Source of the DNA: Haloferula helveola
Lineage (GTDB): Bacteria; Verrucomicrobiota; Verrucomicrobiia; Verrucomicrobiales; Akkermansiaceae
Direction of reading: 5' to 3'
NCBI RefSeq assembly: GCF_037076345.1
Contig: NZ_AP024702.1
Span: 4,340,001-4,404,000, forward strand
DNA: 64,000 bases
A program made the position numbers and the translations under genes. Positions 9,542 through 19,189 of the stretch are shown one piece after another. The notes beneath the pieces were generated by a model, which had not been told where the DNA came from, searched no databases, and saw only the letters and a program-made list of their open reading frames with translations. The first letter of the stretch is position 1, and every line of letters starts with the position of its first letter.

Positions 9542-12500
9542 TCACGGATCGACAAAGGGAATGAAGACTTCGTTGGTCGGGATCGCGCGGTCGATCTCGC
9601 CGTTGTCCTTGAAGCGGAGAAGCACGTAGACGTAGGTCGATCCGCGAATGGCGCCCTGGGTGTCTTTGACGTAGACGCCGTAGGAGTCGCTCTCGGATTC
9701 GAAGAGGAGGTCGATGAACGGATCGTGGATCTCGATCGGCGACGCGTCACCGGCGCCGGGCGCGGTGCGGATGCGGTCGATGAGCGGGGAGACCTGGACG
9801 ACATCGCCGGAGACATCGGGGAAATACTCGTTCGCCACCTGGTAACGGTAGAGGACGAAGGGCAGCGATTCCTCACCGCCGGAACTGGTGTAGAGTTTGA
9901 GTTCGGCGAAGTCGCTGAAGTAGCGGGCCGGAATCCGGAACGGTGATCCGCCTTCCGATCCGCTTTCGCTAGAGTTCGCGCCACCGCCGTTCTCGGCAAC
10001 GATCTCGCCGATCTTCACGACCGGGTAGAAGCGGTCTTCGGTGAGGTTCTCCTTGTACGCGGCCTCGATGCCGGTGATGAAGCCGGGGTCCTTGGGCGGG
10101 AGTGAACGCGCGGGCCAGGGAACGACCGGGCCGACGACCGGGTCGCTCGGGGTCCAGAGGAAGGGCGCGGTGTTCGATGGCAGGGAGCGGTCGCCGGCGG
10201 GTGAAACGCTCTCGATGTAGAATTGGTACTCGCGGCCGCTCGCGACGTTCAGCGTGATCTCGAACTCGTTCGGTGTCGCGGGGTTGCCGAAGTTTCCTCC
10301 GACCCGACCGGTCAGATACGGGGTGAATCCCTGGGCCTCGCCGCCGAAGGATCCGCTCAGGGGTTCGCCGAAACGCGGGTCACTAAAAGTCGGGGTTCCG
10401 CTTGGAACGGCAACGGTGCTCGTCAGCGTCGCAAGCGACAGTTCGTTCGAGTAGTTCACCGGTATTCTGGTGTCGCCGTCGTCGATGTAGATTCGGAAGC
10501 GTTGGACGCCTTCCGTCCCGCAGAACCAGCGCAGGATGACTTGAGGGGTGGCTTCGGTCCCGGTCTTCTCCGGTTGGGAAAGGATGGGCACCGGCATCTC
10601 GACCTTCGAGGTGGTTCGGACACAGCCGAGATCGACCAGCGGGCTCGGGTTGCCGTGCTCGTCGAAGTACTGGAGGAAATAGCAGACCTCCGAGGAGTTG
10701 GCGGGGAGGGCGTAGTCCTCGACGGTGATTTCTATTGCAGGATCGGTCACTTCGCCTTGGTCGACGAGGAGCAGCGGGGCGCCGTCGATGCGCTTGTAGA
10801 GCTTGTATTCCCTGGCGTCGTCGGAGGGATCGAAGGCTACGACCGTCGGGACGGTGTCTCCGGTTCCGGGGTCGACCGTGGTGTGGGTGCCAACACCTTC
10901 GACGCCACCTCCCGTCACGGACGATACAGTCTCGGCGATGTCGGCGAAGAACGGCACCTCGACGACCCGGTTGTTGTCCGGATTCGGAATATCGTCGGCG
11001 AGGAGTGCCTTGTAGGCGAAGTTGCCTTCGACATCGCGGGCGATGACCAGCAGGCCTTCGTCCTGTCGGGCGAAGTAGTCGGCCGGCACGGCCACCTTGA
11101 CCTCGAGTTCGTCGTCGCCCACGGAGAAGAGTTTCGATCCAAGCTTGTTGTAGGTGGGCGGATCGGTGCCGTTATCGAACCCGCGGTAGATGATGGCGCC
11201 GTCGATGCGGGGGTCGACGCGGGTCACGGTGATCCGCATGAAATGGTCGCCATTTCCCGTGTAGGTGCTCGCCTCGCCCGGAAGCGCGCTGCGGGTGGTC
11301 ATCGTGCCGAGCGTCACTTCCGGGCCGATCTCGGTGAATACGACCGACTTGGTTCCCGCCGCATCGGGCCCGAAGCGGTCGCGCAGGACTCCCCAGGCCG
11401 GGCTGGAGTTGGCGCTCGGGAGGTCGCCGCAGGCCGTGTTCTTTACCGCTCGGACGGAATACCAGTAGGTCTTCCCGTCGTCGCCGGTGGTCCGGTAGGA
11501 ACCGGGAACGATCGCGGGCGCGCCGACTCCGGTGTCGTCGACGCTGTAGCGCGTGGTCGCGGGATCGTGGGGAATGGGACCGGCGACCAGATTGGCAAGC
11601 GGGTCGAACGGGTAGGCGGCCTTGAGCATCGCCTCGGGATTCTCCCAACGGTAAACGTAGTAGGAATCCGGCGTGTCGCCGGTGGTCGGTGCCTGCCACG
11701 AGATCCGGAAGAAATCCTCGGGTGTGGAACCGTTCTCGTGAATGTGGTTGACGCGCACGCGGACCGGAGGGTTCGGGCGCTTGCGATCACAGATGCCGAT
11801 CAGGGTGCCGTCGGAAATCTGGCCGGGACGCCCGAGCAGGTCGCGGGCGGCGATGTAGTAGTAGAACTCGTCGCCATCATTGAGCGGGGTTCCGCCGTCG
11901 AGGATCACGCCGTTGTCGTCGGTGAAGAAGGCGGGGTCATCCGGTCCGAGCACCGCGGCCTCGGCCGGAGTCAGCACGGCGATCGGCATGATCGGAACCT
12001 GGTTGGCAAGCACCACGTCGTCCGGGTCGGTGGTGAGCAGGCCAGTCATCACCTCGGGATCGGGGGGCGTCGTGTGGAGGCCGCCGCTTTCGGCGAAAGC
12101 CCGGCTGATGCGGTAAACATTGAAGCCGTAAGTCAGTGCGGTGCGGCGGGCGAGGGCATCCGGGATACCCCAGCGGAGCTTCACGTTCAGGTGACCCGAG
12201 GCGGATTCGTCCGGAAGGTGGACCGGCGGTCCTGGCTTGGGGATGGGAGTCGGATTGGTGAGGTCGGTCGTCACGCGCCCTTCCACCGAAACCGCGTCGC
12301 CGTCGGCCGAGCGGACCTCGAAGGTCACGGCGTTGTTGTTGACCCGGTAGGATCCCGCGGTGCCCATCACGATACCGATGAACGGATGCGAGCGGGAGAA
12401 GAAGAGCAGCCGGCGGAAGACGTCGGGGTCGGACTGCGCGACCTGCATCACGCCGGAGATCTTCATCGGCAGCGTCAGACCGGCGGCGGGAAGGAGTGAA

Positions 12501-12835
12501 CCGAAGAGACCGTCGATCCGTTCTTCGAGGAGCGCGGCGTCGACGAGCACGTCGGGGGTGGTGTCGAGCAGCGCCGAGATGACCGCGGTGTTGGTCTGGA
12601 ACGACATCGTTCCGCGACGTGTGAAGGGTGCCGCCGATGTCGGCTGACCGGGCTTGGCGTAGACCTCGAAGTCGAGGTTCTTGAGGTTCTCCGGGTCTTC
12701 GGCCTGCCACATCAGGTAAGCGAAGTTGTTACCGGAATCGGGATCGTTGTAAGTGGTGGCCGATAGGAACCGGAGGTCGTCCTGGGCGTGCAGGCCGGTG
12801 ATCAGGACAAGGAAGCTGAGGAGGAAGCGTCGCAT
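9542..12835 (-). CDS. giant secreted protein with fibronectin type III-like domains
   Basis: 1097 residues from the ATG at 12835, chosen because it opens a signal peptide (MRRFLLSFLVLITGLHAQ); the frame is open further upstream but that part is low-complexity and overlaps the previous gene. Several segments look like fibronectin type III or related beta-sandwich domains (PGPPVHLP...LNVKLRWGIP, and RPNPPVRVRV...FRISWQAP). No enzyme motif was seen. It lies 37 bases after the 1799-residue gene and directly abuts the next one, so the three are probably co-transcribed. Function unknown; a structural or scaffold role outside the cell is a guess. Confidence 0.8.
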   Translation of the reverse strand: MRRFLLSFLVLITGLHAQDDLRFLSATTYNDPDSGNNFAYLMWQAEDPENLKNLDFEVYAKPGQPTSAAPFTRRGTMSFQTNTAVISALLDTTPDVLVDAALLEERIDGLFGSLLPAAGLTLPMKISGVMQVAQSDPDVFRRLLFFSRSHPFIGIVMGTAGSYRVNNNAVTFEVRSADGDAVSVEGRVTTDLTNPTPIPKPGPPVHLPDESASGHLNVKLRWGIPDALARRTALTYGFNVYRISRAFAESGGLHTTPPDPEVMTGLLTTDPDDVVLANQVPIMPIAVLTPAEAAVLGPDDPAFFTDDNGVILDGGTPLNDGDEFYYYIAARDLLGRPGQISDGTLIGICDRKRPNPPVRVRVNHIHENGSTPEDFFRISWQAPTTGDTPDSYYVYRWENPEAMLKAAYPFDPLANLVAGPIPHDPATTRYSVDDTGVGAPAIVPGSYRTTGDDGKTYWYSVRAVKNTACGDLPSANSSPAWGVLRDRFGPDAAGTKSVVFTEIGPEVTLGTMTTRSALPGEASTYTGNGDHFMRITVTRVDPRIDGAIIYRGFDNGTDPPTYNKLGSKLFSVGDDELEVKVAVPADYFARQDEGLLVIARDVEGNFAYKALLADDIPNPDNNRVVEVPFFADIAETVSSVTGGGVEGVGTHTTVDPGTGDTVPTVVAFDPSDDAREYKLYKRIDGAPLLLVDQGEVTDPAIEITVEDYALPANSSEVCYFLQYFDEHGNPSPLVDLGCVRTTSKVEMPVPILSQPEKTGTEATPQVILRWFCGTEGVQRFRIYIDDGDTRIPVNYSNELSLATLTSTVAVPSGTPTFSDPRFGEPLSGSFGGEAQGFTPYLTGRVGGNFGNPATPNEFEITLNVASGREYQFYIESVSPAGDRSLPSNTAPFLWTPSDPVVGPVVPWPARSLPPKDPGFITGIEAAYKENLTEDRFYPVVKIGEIVAENGGGANSSESGSEGGSPFRIPARYFSDFAELKLYTSSGGEESLPFVLYRYQVANEYFPDVSGDVVQVSPLIDRIRTAPGAGDASPIEIHDPFIDLLFESESDSYGVYVKDTQGAIRGSTYVYVLLRFKDNGEIDRAIPTNEVFIPFVDP

Positions 12836-12872
12836 CTTGTGAGGTGGTGAAAGGGCTTCGGGGAAAAGGGGA

Positions 12873-15800
12873 TCAGAAGTCGTAGCTCCACTTGTTGTTC
12901 TTGAAGGTGAGCTCGACCTGTTCGCTGAAGGAGGTGCAGATCGGGCACTTGCCGACCTCGCCCCATACTCGGCCGCGGCCGAAGAAGGAGTAGTTGTTGC
13001 CGCTCTTCGAGCCGACCAGCGTGAGATCGCCGCCGACTCCGACTGCACACAACGCGCGGCCGGTGGCGCCGACGGTCATCTTGCCGCCGTAGGTGTTTCC
13101 TTCCTCGAACCAGAACACGCCGGCGCCGGCGCTGGCCGAGAGGTTGAAGAAGCAGGAAGCGTTGACGATCGGGATCTGAGCCTCGCCGTAGGCATAGATG
13201 CCGGTAAAGGGGGGATCGCCGAGGACCTTGGTGACATCCGGATCGACCAGTTCGAGCGGCTCGACCGTGCAGGTGCGGCCGAAGAAGATCCCGCCCTCGA
13301 GTTCGTAGCTGTCGAACTGCAGACCGACCTGCGCGGCGAGGTAGTTCTCGTCCTTGCCGAACATCGCCGCGGCTCCGAGCGAGGTGACCGCCATGCTTTC
13401 GAAACCGATCTCGCCCTGGGTCATCTCGAACGAGCCGCCGAAACCGCGCAGCGCGAATCCGGAGGACGTGTCGAAGGTGAACTTTGTGCCGACATCGAAG
13501 CGCAAGCCCTCGCCGCCCCAGCCGACCGGGATGTCGGTGGCGCCCATCTTGACCTCGGCGGCGTATTCGCCCTCGCCACCCATGAAGGAACACGAGGCGT
13601 CGCCGTCGGAGTCGAGCTGGTTGATCTCGATGTAGCCCGCGAACTCGAAGTCGTCGGGCAGCTTGAGCTGGATGTCGGTGTCGAGGCGCAGGGTGCGCAA
13701 GGCGTCGCCATTGATGTGGGCGTAGCCGTCGATGTTGGCCGTCGCGGAAATGTCGGCGACGTCGTCGAGCATGCCGGCCAGCGCGCCGTCGGCCGGCAGG
13801 GCGTCGTCGAGCAGGCGGCCGATGATCTTGTTGACCTCGCCGAATGCCGAGGAAATCGCCTCGTTGATCGCGGCATCGATGTCGTAAATGTAGGCCTTGA
13901 GGGTCGCCTGGACCGAAGCGATCGCCGGCGAAGCGTTGAAGCGGTCACGGATCGCCAGCCGGATCACCTCCTTCACTTCCTCCTCGGTGTATTCACTCCA
14001 CAGGGTGGTATCGAGGAAGCTGGTGATGTCATCCTTCGCGCTCGTTACCGCGTTCTCGATGTCGGAGGTGGCGGCGAGGATTACGTCGGAAATCTCGGAG
14101 TAAAGCAGGCCGGCGTCGCGGACATCCTGGATGGTATTGTGAAGCTCGAGCAGCACTTGCTTGACCTGCTCGATGGTCGGCCCGGCGTCCTCGAACTGCG
14201 CGGTGAGTTCGTCCCCGAGTTTTGCGGCGAGGTCCCCAGCGATGTCGGTGAGGACCGCGGAAAGCGAGTCGGCGATGTCGGGTGCAAGCTCCTCGATCAG
14301 TGCGGCGGTGAGGAGTTCGGCGAGGTCGTAGCCGTCGCCGTCGGTGTCCGCGAAGATGCCTTCGGTGAGAATGCCGCCCGCGGTGATCACGGCTTCCTCG
14401 GGCACCGTGATCTCACCGGTGGAAATGATCACCTCTCCGCCGGAGACCTCGACGCGCCCGATTACGGTGCGGATCGCGATCTGCAGGCGGGCGAGGGCCT
14501 GGTCGACCTCGTCGATCACCGAGCCGGCGGTGCCGACCGCGCCATCGATGGCCAGCAGGGTGTCGACGACGGAATCGACGTTGTTGCAGAGGTAGTCCTC
14601 GACAAGCGTGATCCGGGCCGTGGTCGCTCCGAACCCGGTGACGGCGTCCATGTCGGTGTAGAGATCGTCGATGATCGGCTCGATGGCCTCGTCGAAGATC
14701 CGGTCGTAGAACTCGTCCATCCGGTCGTTGAGCAGCTCGGCGGACGAGTCGATGCCGCTGATCAGCGCGCCGGTGACGTTCTCCGAGATCGCCGTTTCGA
14801 TTGCCGACTGGACGCCGGTGTTCTCAACGAGATCGATCGCGATGTTCGACAGGTTGATCTCGGGGAACCCGAGGTCGAGGTTGGCTCCGAAGTCGATCTC
14901 GGCATTCTCGGCGGAGAGATAGGTCAGTTCGTGTTCGGTCGTGACGACCATCAAGTCGTTCTCGACCGGTTCGTAAGCGCTGAACGAGCGCGTGGTGGTA
15001 TCCCAGTCCAGCGAGTAGTCAAAGTCCACCACACCGATCCAAGTCTGGAGCGCATGGATCCGGTGGTCCGGGTCGGTGAGGTCGCGGTAGGCATCGAGCG
15101 TGGTGGTTGCCGGGTAGGATCGGTTGTCGGTATCGAAGTCGGCAGCGGTGATCACGCCATCGGTCGGCCAGCCGCCCATCATGTGAATGGTGTCGGTGGT
15201 GTTCGCCTCGGTGGTGCCGGTCTGGAAGTGGACCTCGAGATCCTCGAAGAACGGCACGTCAAGGAGGCCGGGGAAGGAAAGCTGGCCGACCACCGAAGAC
15301 GAGTGCTCGAAGTTCTCGTAGTAGGCGTCGTGGGTCGGGAAGAAGTTGTAGATCTCGCCGTCGGGTCCCGCCAACTCGATGGAGGAGGGCAGGCTGAGGC
15401 GGGAGTCGATGCCTTCCAGTCGTGCGTCCTGTTCGGTGATCAGGTTGCCGTCCGGGTGGAAGCCCAGCGAGCCGGCGAGGGCTGGAGCGATGTTGGACGC
15501 GTAGGTGCGGACCCCGACGACCAGATTGGCTTCGGACGGATCGCAATCGGCGCCGATGGCCGGTTGGAAGTGAGCCGAGATACCGGTGAAGTCGGCGTTC
15601 CAGAAGTCGAGATCCTCATCAAAGGAACCTCCTGGGATTTCCGCGGTGGTGAGGCCGCCGAGGCAGTTGAAGTAAAGCGGGTCGAAATCGAGCGTGAAGT
15701 TCGAGGGCGAAGGGATGTCGACGTTCCCTGCGGTGATCGAGTCATGCACCTCGCTGTCGAGGAACGAGAGGCCGAAGCTGGTGAACTCGAACTCGTAGCC

Positions 15801-18272
15801 GTAGATCATCACCGGCCCGGTGAACGGATTCGATGCCGGCTCGTGGATGCCCGACACGCCGCCGAGGCGGGTGTAGTATTTCGATCGTGAGCCAAGTGTG
15901 TACGTCGGGGTCGGCTCACCGCCGAGTACGGAGACCGCCGTAGGAGCGGCGGTCTCATCGGCGACTCGATAGTTGAAGCCCGGGTAATCGCCGAGGCCGT
16001 CGGCGTAGTCGGCATCGCCGGGGCGCTCCGGGTTGTTCAGGTCGGCGGTGTCGTAGCCGGTGTTGAGCAGCACGCCCGGGCCGTCGTCCTCGGTCTGGCT
16101 GAAGTCGGCAGCGTCGATGGCGTGACCGGCCATCAGGAAGCGGCCGTTGTCGAAGGTGGTGGTGTCGTGGGCGTAGATGTTCGAACTCGTCGAGAGCGCG
16201 TCGATGTAGCCCATGACAAGGTCGCGCCGCGAACTCAGGTTGATGTAGGGGCCGGCGACATCCAGTCCGCCGTCGCGGGTGAACTGGAAGGCGGCGGTGG
16301 CGACGGTCGGGTCGAGGACCGTGGTCGCGTTGGAGATGGTGCCGCATGTGTCGTCGCACTGGCGTTTCCAATCCATCGTCACCAGTCCGGCGTCGGGCAG
16401 CGAAGACGTCGCGGGCACCACCAGGTCGTCATCGATCTCGACCGAGCCCTGGGTCGTCCAGGAAAGCTCGGCGCCATAGGGGAAGTGGGTGAGGAAATCG
16501 CCGGGATCGATGGCGAAGGTGGTGTCGAGCTGGGCCACGCCGTTGCCGTCGGTGTTCCAAGTCGTGAGCGCCGCCGGTGTCGGGTTGAGGTGGTTGTAGT
16601 AGAGCTCGTTCGAGAACAGCTCCTTTTCGGCGGCGGGGATCGGTGCGGCAGCCAGGAAGTCCATTTCGAAGCGGCGGACGTAGCGCGCGCGATCGACGCC
16701 GCCGACGGGGGTTCCCGGAGCGAACTCGCCGGTGTTGACGTTCCACAGGATGTTGTTGGCGGTGATCTCGACCGGTTTCGTTTCCTCGCGGATGTGCCAG
16801 ACGTCACCCGGATCGGGCGGGTTGATGATGATCACCGTGGCCTCCGGCGTCAGGTCCTGGTCGAACACCCGGGCTCCGGTATCCAGTATCGACTGGAGCA
16901 CATGGTTCGACGGAGCGGTGGGATCTCCGGCATAGGCGCCCATGCCGGCCGGCAGGAAGACCTTCACGTTGCCGTGGAGGCCATCGTTGTCGAAATACAT
17001 GTCGTCCCGCTGAAAGCGGACGTTGGCGCTGGTGCCGATGTCGGGGTCGTCCGGCGCGATCACCGTCAGGTCGGTTGCGGAGGTGTAGCGCGCGGTGCCG
17101 TCGGGGTAGAGGAAGAGGAAATACTCCAGCGTGTCCCAATCGACCTCGAAGTCTTCGTTGCCTTCGATGTGCGAGTCGCCGACGGTGACGATGGTGATGA
17201 TGTAGCCGGGGGTCGGGGTGAACCCGCGGGTGTAGGGATCGTTGGTGAGCGAGGTGATGACGATCTCATCGGTCTCGTTGTCGGCAATGACGGTGCCGTT
17301 GTAGTGGAGCAGGGTGCTTGGCAGGGAGCCGTAGGTTCCGGTGTCGTCGATGTAGGGGTCGCCGGGCACCTCCTCGTGACTGAGGACGGCGCGGACGTAG
17401 TAGGTGGTGTTGACCGGGTCGAGTTGGACGTTCGGGTTGACGTTGAACTCCCTTACGACCGTTCTTTCGTAGGGGATCTCAACGCTGCCGGCGGTGTCGT
17501 GCTGATCGAGACTGTAGCCCGGTCCGGTGGTATTTCCGGCAATCGCGATCACGCTCTGGTCGCCTGCATCCACCAACTCGTAGGTGATCCGGTGGGGAAC
17601 GATGTCGGTGGACGGTGAGGCCGCCAGATAGGCGTCGTAGCGGAACAGCTTGAGGGTGGCGGTCGCGGTGAACTTGTCGTTCGAAGGATCGGTGTCGCAG
17701 GCGTAGCGCTTGGTCCACTCAAGCGAGTCGATGTAACCGCGGACATTGACCGCCGCATCGCCGGACGCCGTGTTCGTAAAGTGGATGAGTCGCTTCGAGG
17801 CCGTGTCTTCCTGGGTCTGAGTCTGGTAGATGATGAGGGGCGGATTCTGTTTCTTCAGTAGCATCCGGACGCGGTAGAGCTGGTAGGACTCCAGTTTTTC
17901 GGCGGGCTGGAATTCGTCATTCACCGACAGCCCGATCGAGCCGTTCACGGTGAAGGTGCTGCCTTGGTAGGTGGTGGTCGTGCCGCCCAAGCCGTTGTTG
18001 AGCAGGATCACATTGTCGTTGGCATCGAGGAGCTGGTAGTCGCAGCGGTAGTTCACCGACGTCGGGCCGCTGCCGGTGTAGGTGAACGACAGGTTGGCGG
18101 AGACCTTGATCAGGTCGCGTTCGTAGGAAACGCCTCCGCGGCTGGCATCCGAGTCGATCACGAAGTCGCCGGAGTCGATGGTGAAGTTGAGGATGCTCGG
18201 CGTGTAGTTGGCGAAGGCGGCGGCGGTGAGAGCGAGGCTGGCCAGGATGGCGCGGGCGAAGGGAGAAGTCAT
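12873..18272 (-). CDS. 1799-residue secreted protein with central helical region and C-terminal beta-rich, OMP-like end
   Basis: The ATG at 18272 opens a signal peptide (MTSPFARAILASLALTAAAFA). Residues about 22-1130 look beta-rich with no recognised family. About 1135-1505 is strongly helix-prone, with long runs rich in Ala, Ile, Asp and Glu (for example SAELLNDRMDEFYDRIFDEA). About 1505-1799 is again beta-rich with Gly and aromatic residues and ends in WSYDF. A terminal Phe with alternating aromatics is the usual outer-membrane beta-barrel signal, so surface anchoring is possible but inferred. A CPIC pair lies near the end. First gene of the giant exoprotein run; function unknown. Confidence 0.85.
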   Translation of the reverse strand: MTSPFARAILASLALTAAAFANYTPSILNFTIDSGDFVIDSDASRGGVSYERDLIKVSANLSFTYTGSGPTSVNYRCDYQLLDANDNVILLNNGLGGTTTTYQGSTFTVNGSIGLSVNDEFQPAEKLESYQLYRVRMLLKKQNPPLIIYQTQTQEDTASKRLIHFTNTASGDAAVNVRGYIDSLEWTKRYACDTDPSNDKFTATATLKLFRYDAYLAASPSTDIVPHRITYELVDAGDQSVIAIAGNTTGPGYSLDQHDTAGSVEIPYERTVVREFNVNPNVQLDPVNTTYYVRAVLSHEEVPGDPYIDDTGTYGSLPSTLLHYNGTVIADNETDEIVITSLTNDPYTRGFTPTPGYIITIVTVGDSHIEGNEDFEVDWDTLEYFLFLYPDGTARYTSATDLTVIAPDDPDIGTSANVRFQRDDMYFDNDGLHGNVKVFLPAGMGAYAGDPTAPSNHVLQSILDTGARVFDQDLTPEATVIIINPPDPGDVWHIREETKPVEITANNILWNVNTGEFAPGTPVGGVDRARYVRRFEMDFLAAAPIPAAEKELFSNELYYNHLNPTPAALTTWNTDGNGVAQLDTTFAIDPGDFLTHFPYGAELSWTTQGSVEIDDDLVVPATSSLPDAGLVTMDWKRQCDDTCGTISNATTVLDPTVATAAFQFTRDGGLDVAGPYINLSSRRDLVMGYIDALSTSSNIYAHDTTTFDNGRFLMAGHAIDAADFSQTEDDGPGVLLNTGYDTADLNNPERPGDADYADGLGDYPGFNYRVADETAAPTAVSVLGGEPTPTYTLGSRSKYYTRLGGVSGIHEPASNPFTGPVMIYGYEFEFTSFGLSFLDSEVHDSITAGNVDIPSPSNFTLDFDPLYFNCLGGLTTAEIPGGSFDEDLDFWNADFTGISAHFQPAIGADCDPSEANLVVGVRTYASNIAPALAGSLGFHPDGNLITEQDARLEGIDSRLSLPSSIELAGPDGEIYNFFPTHDAYYENFEHSSSVVGQLSFPGLLDVPFFEDLEVHFQTGTTEANTTDTIHMMGGWPTDGVITAADFDTDNRSYPATTTLDAYRDLTDPDHRIHALQTWIGVVDFDYSLDWDTTTRSFSAYEPVENDLMVVTTEHELTYLSAENAEIDFGANLDLGFPEINLSNIAIDLVENTGVQSAIETAISENVTGALISGIDSSAELLNDRMDEFYDRIFDEAIEPIIDDLYTDMDAVTGFGATTARITLVEDYLCNNVDSVVDTLLAIDGAVGTAGSVIDEVDQALARLQIAIRTVIGRVEVSGGEVIISTGEITVPEEAVITAGGILTEGIFADTDGDGYDLAELLTAALIEELAPDIADSLSAVLTDIAGDLAAKLGDELTAQFEDAGPTIEQVKQVLLELHNTIQDVRDAGLLYSEISDVILAATSDIENAVTSAKDDITSFLDTTLWSEYTEEEVKEVIRLAIRDRFNASPAIASVQATLKAYIYDIDAAINEAISSAFGEVNKIIGRLLDDALPADGALAGMLDDVADISATANIDGYAHINGDALRTLRLDTDIQLKLPDDFEFAGYIEINQLDSDGDASCSFMGGEGEYAAEVKMGATDIPVGWGGEGLRFDVGTKFTFDTSSGFALRGFGGSFEMTQGEIGFESMAVTSLGAAAMFGKDENYLAAQVGLQFDSYELEGGIFFGRTCTVEPLELVDPDVTKVLGDPPFTGIYAYGEAQIPIVNASCFFNLSASAGAGVFWFEEGNTYGGKMTVGATGRALCAVGVGGDLTLVGSKSGNNYSFFGRGRVWGEVGKCPICTSFSEQVELTFKNNKWSYDF

Positions 18273-18369
18273 GGCGGGAAAGGGGAAGGATCGAGGCTAT
18301 CGGGGAGCGGGGATCGGGAAAAGCATGAGAGTTGTCAGTCCTGACGGTCCGGACCGGCGCGATGCGGAA

Positions 18370-18398
18370 CCACGAATGGACGCGAATGGACACGAATT
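18370..18398. repeat. degenerate CACGAATGGA tandem repeat
   Basis: Three successive CACGAAT/GCGAAT-type units spaced about 9-10 bases apart (cacgaatgga, cgcgaatgga, cacgaattt). Short CACGAAT arrays are often seen between genes in verrucomicrobial and planctomycete genomes. It sits in the 225-base gap between the Spy-like gene and the 1799-residue gene, where nothing else was recognised. Confidence 0.5.
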
Positions 18399-18497
18399 TG
18401 GGACGCCCGGCCTGCGGAGGCAGACTGCAGGGCAGTGGTTGGGTGGGACTTCGAGCTCATTCGGGGGTGGTTGATTGCGGAATAGCGGCGTTGGCAA

Positions 18498-18923
18498 TTA
18501 GGGTCCGTAGGTCTTGTCGAAGAGCCGCTGCATCCGCCGGATCTCGTTGGTTTTGCGGCGCCGGATTTCGCGGAACATGGCTTCGAAATCGTCCTCCTGC
18601 TCGGGTTTGAGCACGGTGCGCATTTCCTGGAAGCAATCCATCAGCAGCCCCAACCGCGCTTCGTCGTCGTCGATTTCAAGTTTCCGCAGGTTTTTCTCCC
18701 ACTCGAGGAATGACGCCATAACGGCCTCCTTCTGGGAGTCATCGAGCCCGAGGCGCTCGTCCATGAATGCCAGCCGTTCCTCGTGGGTGCGGCGACCTGA
18801 GCTCTCGTCCGCTTCCTCGGCCTCGGGTGCGGACGTGCCGCCCCAGCGGCTGCCTGTCAGAAAGCCCGCGGCGAAGATCAGCGCGATCGCGGCGCCGGAG
18901 ATGAGACGCTGGGTCCAGGTCAT
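18498..18923 (-). CDS. Spy/CnrX-like periplasmic sensor protein
   Basis: 141 residues: an N-terminal membrane anchor or signal (about 8-25, ISGAAIALIFAAGFLTG), an acidic linker, then an all-helical domain with RLGLDDSQKEAVMASF followed by many charged residues and LKPEQEDDFEAMFREI. This pattern fits the LTxxQ/Spy-CpxP and CnrX-type periplasmic heavy-metal or stress sensors. It is the third gene of a sigma factor/small membrane protein/periplasmic protein set, six bases from its neighbour. Sensing of metal or envelope stress is inferred from that arrangement. No His/Met-rich metal site is obvious. Confidence 0.7.
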   Translation of the reverse strand: MTWTQRLISGAAIALIFAAGFLTGSRWGGTSAPEAEEADESSGRRTHEERLAFMDERLGLDDSQKEAVMASFLEWEKNLRKLEIDDDEARLGLLMDCFQEMRTVLKPEQEDDFEAMFREIRRRKTNEIRRMQRLFDKTYGP

Positions 18924-18928
18924 GGGGG

Positions 18929-19189
18929 TCAGAATGGGGAGGAGGACGAGGGACGGCCGAGGTCGAAGAGGTCATCGGGTACCGACGGCGGTGCTGTGGC
19001 GATGGCGACGGCGGCGACCGCGCAAGCGCATGCGGCACCGACCAGTGATGCCCGGAACACGAAGTGCGGTTCCGACTTGAGTGCACGGGCTCGGGCGAGG
19101 GCCGCGCGTGCGAGTCCGGGCGGGGCGGCGCCGGGTTCGGGTGTTCCGGCTTCGCGGGCTCGGGCGATGAGGGAATCGACGGGATTCAT
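18929..19189 (-). CDS. small membrane protein, probable anti-sigma factor
   Basis: 86 residues with one transmembrane segment at about 46-66 (ASLVGAACACAVAAVAIATA), a cytoplasmic-type N-terminal helix region and a short Ser-rich tail. Its ATG overlaps the stop of the sigma factor gene (ATGA at 19186-19189), indicating translational coupling. Size, topology and position match CnrY-type anti-sigma factors, but no sequence motif proves this. Confidence 0.6.
   Translation of the reverse strand: MNPVDSLIARAREAGTPEPGAAPPGLARAALARARALKSEPHFVFRASLVGAACACAVAAVAIATAPPSVPDDLFDLGRPSSSSPF

Noticed and set aside
10223-12499. 758-codon plus-strand open frame inside the FN3-like exoprotein gene
   Set aside because: Antisense shadow: no signal peptide, Val/Gly/Arg-rich, no recognisable domain, while the opposite strand has a clear secreted protein.
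13716-15890. 724-codon plus-strand open frame inside the 1799-residue gene
   Set aside because: Same antisense pattern; the minus-strand frame has signal peptide and coherent secondary structure.
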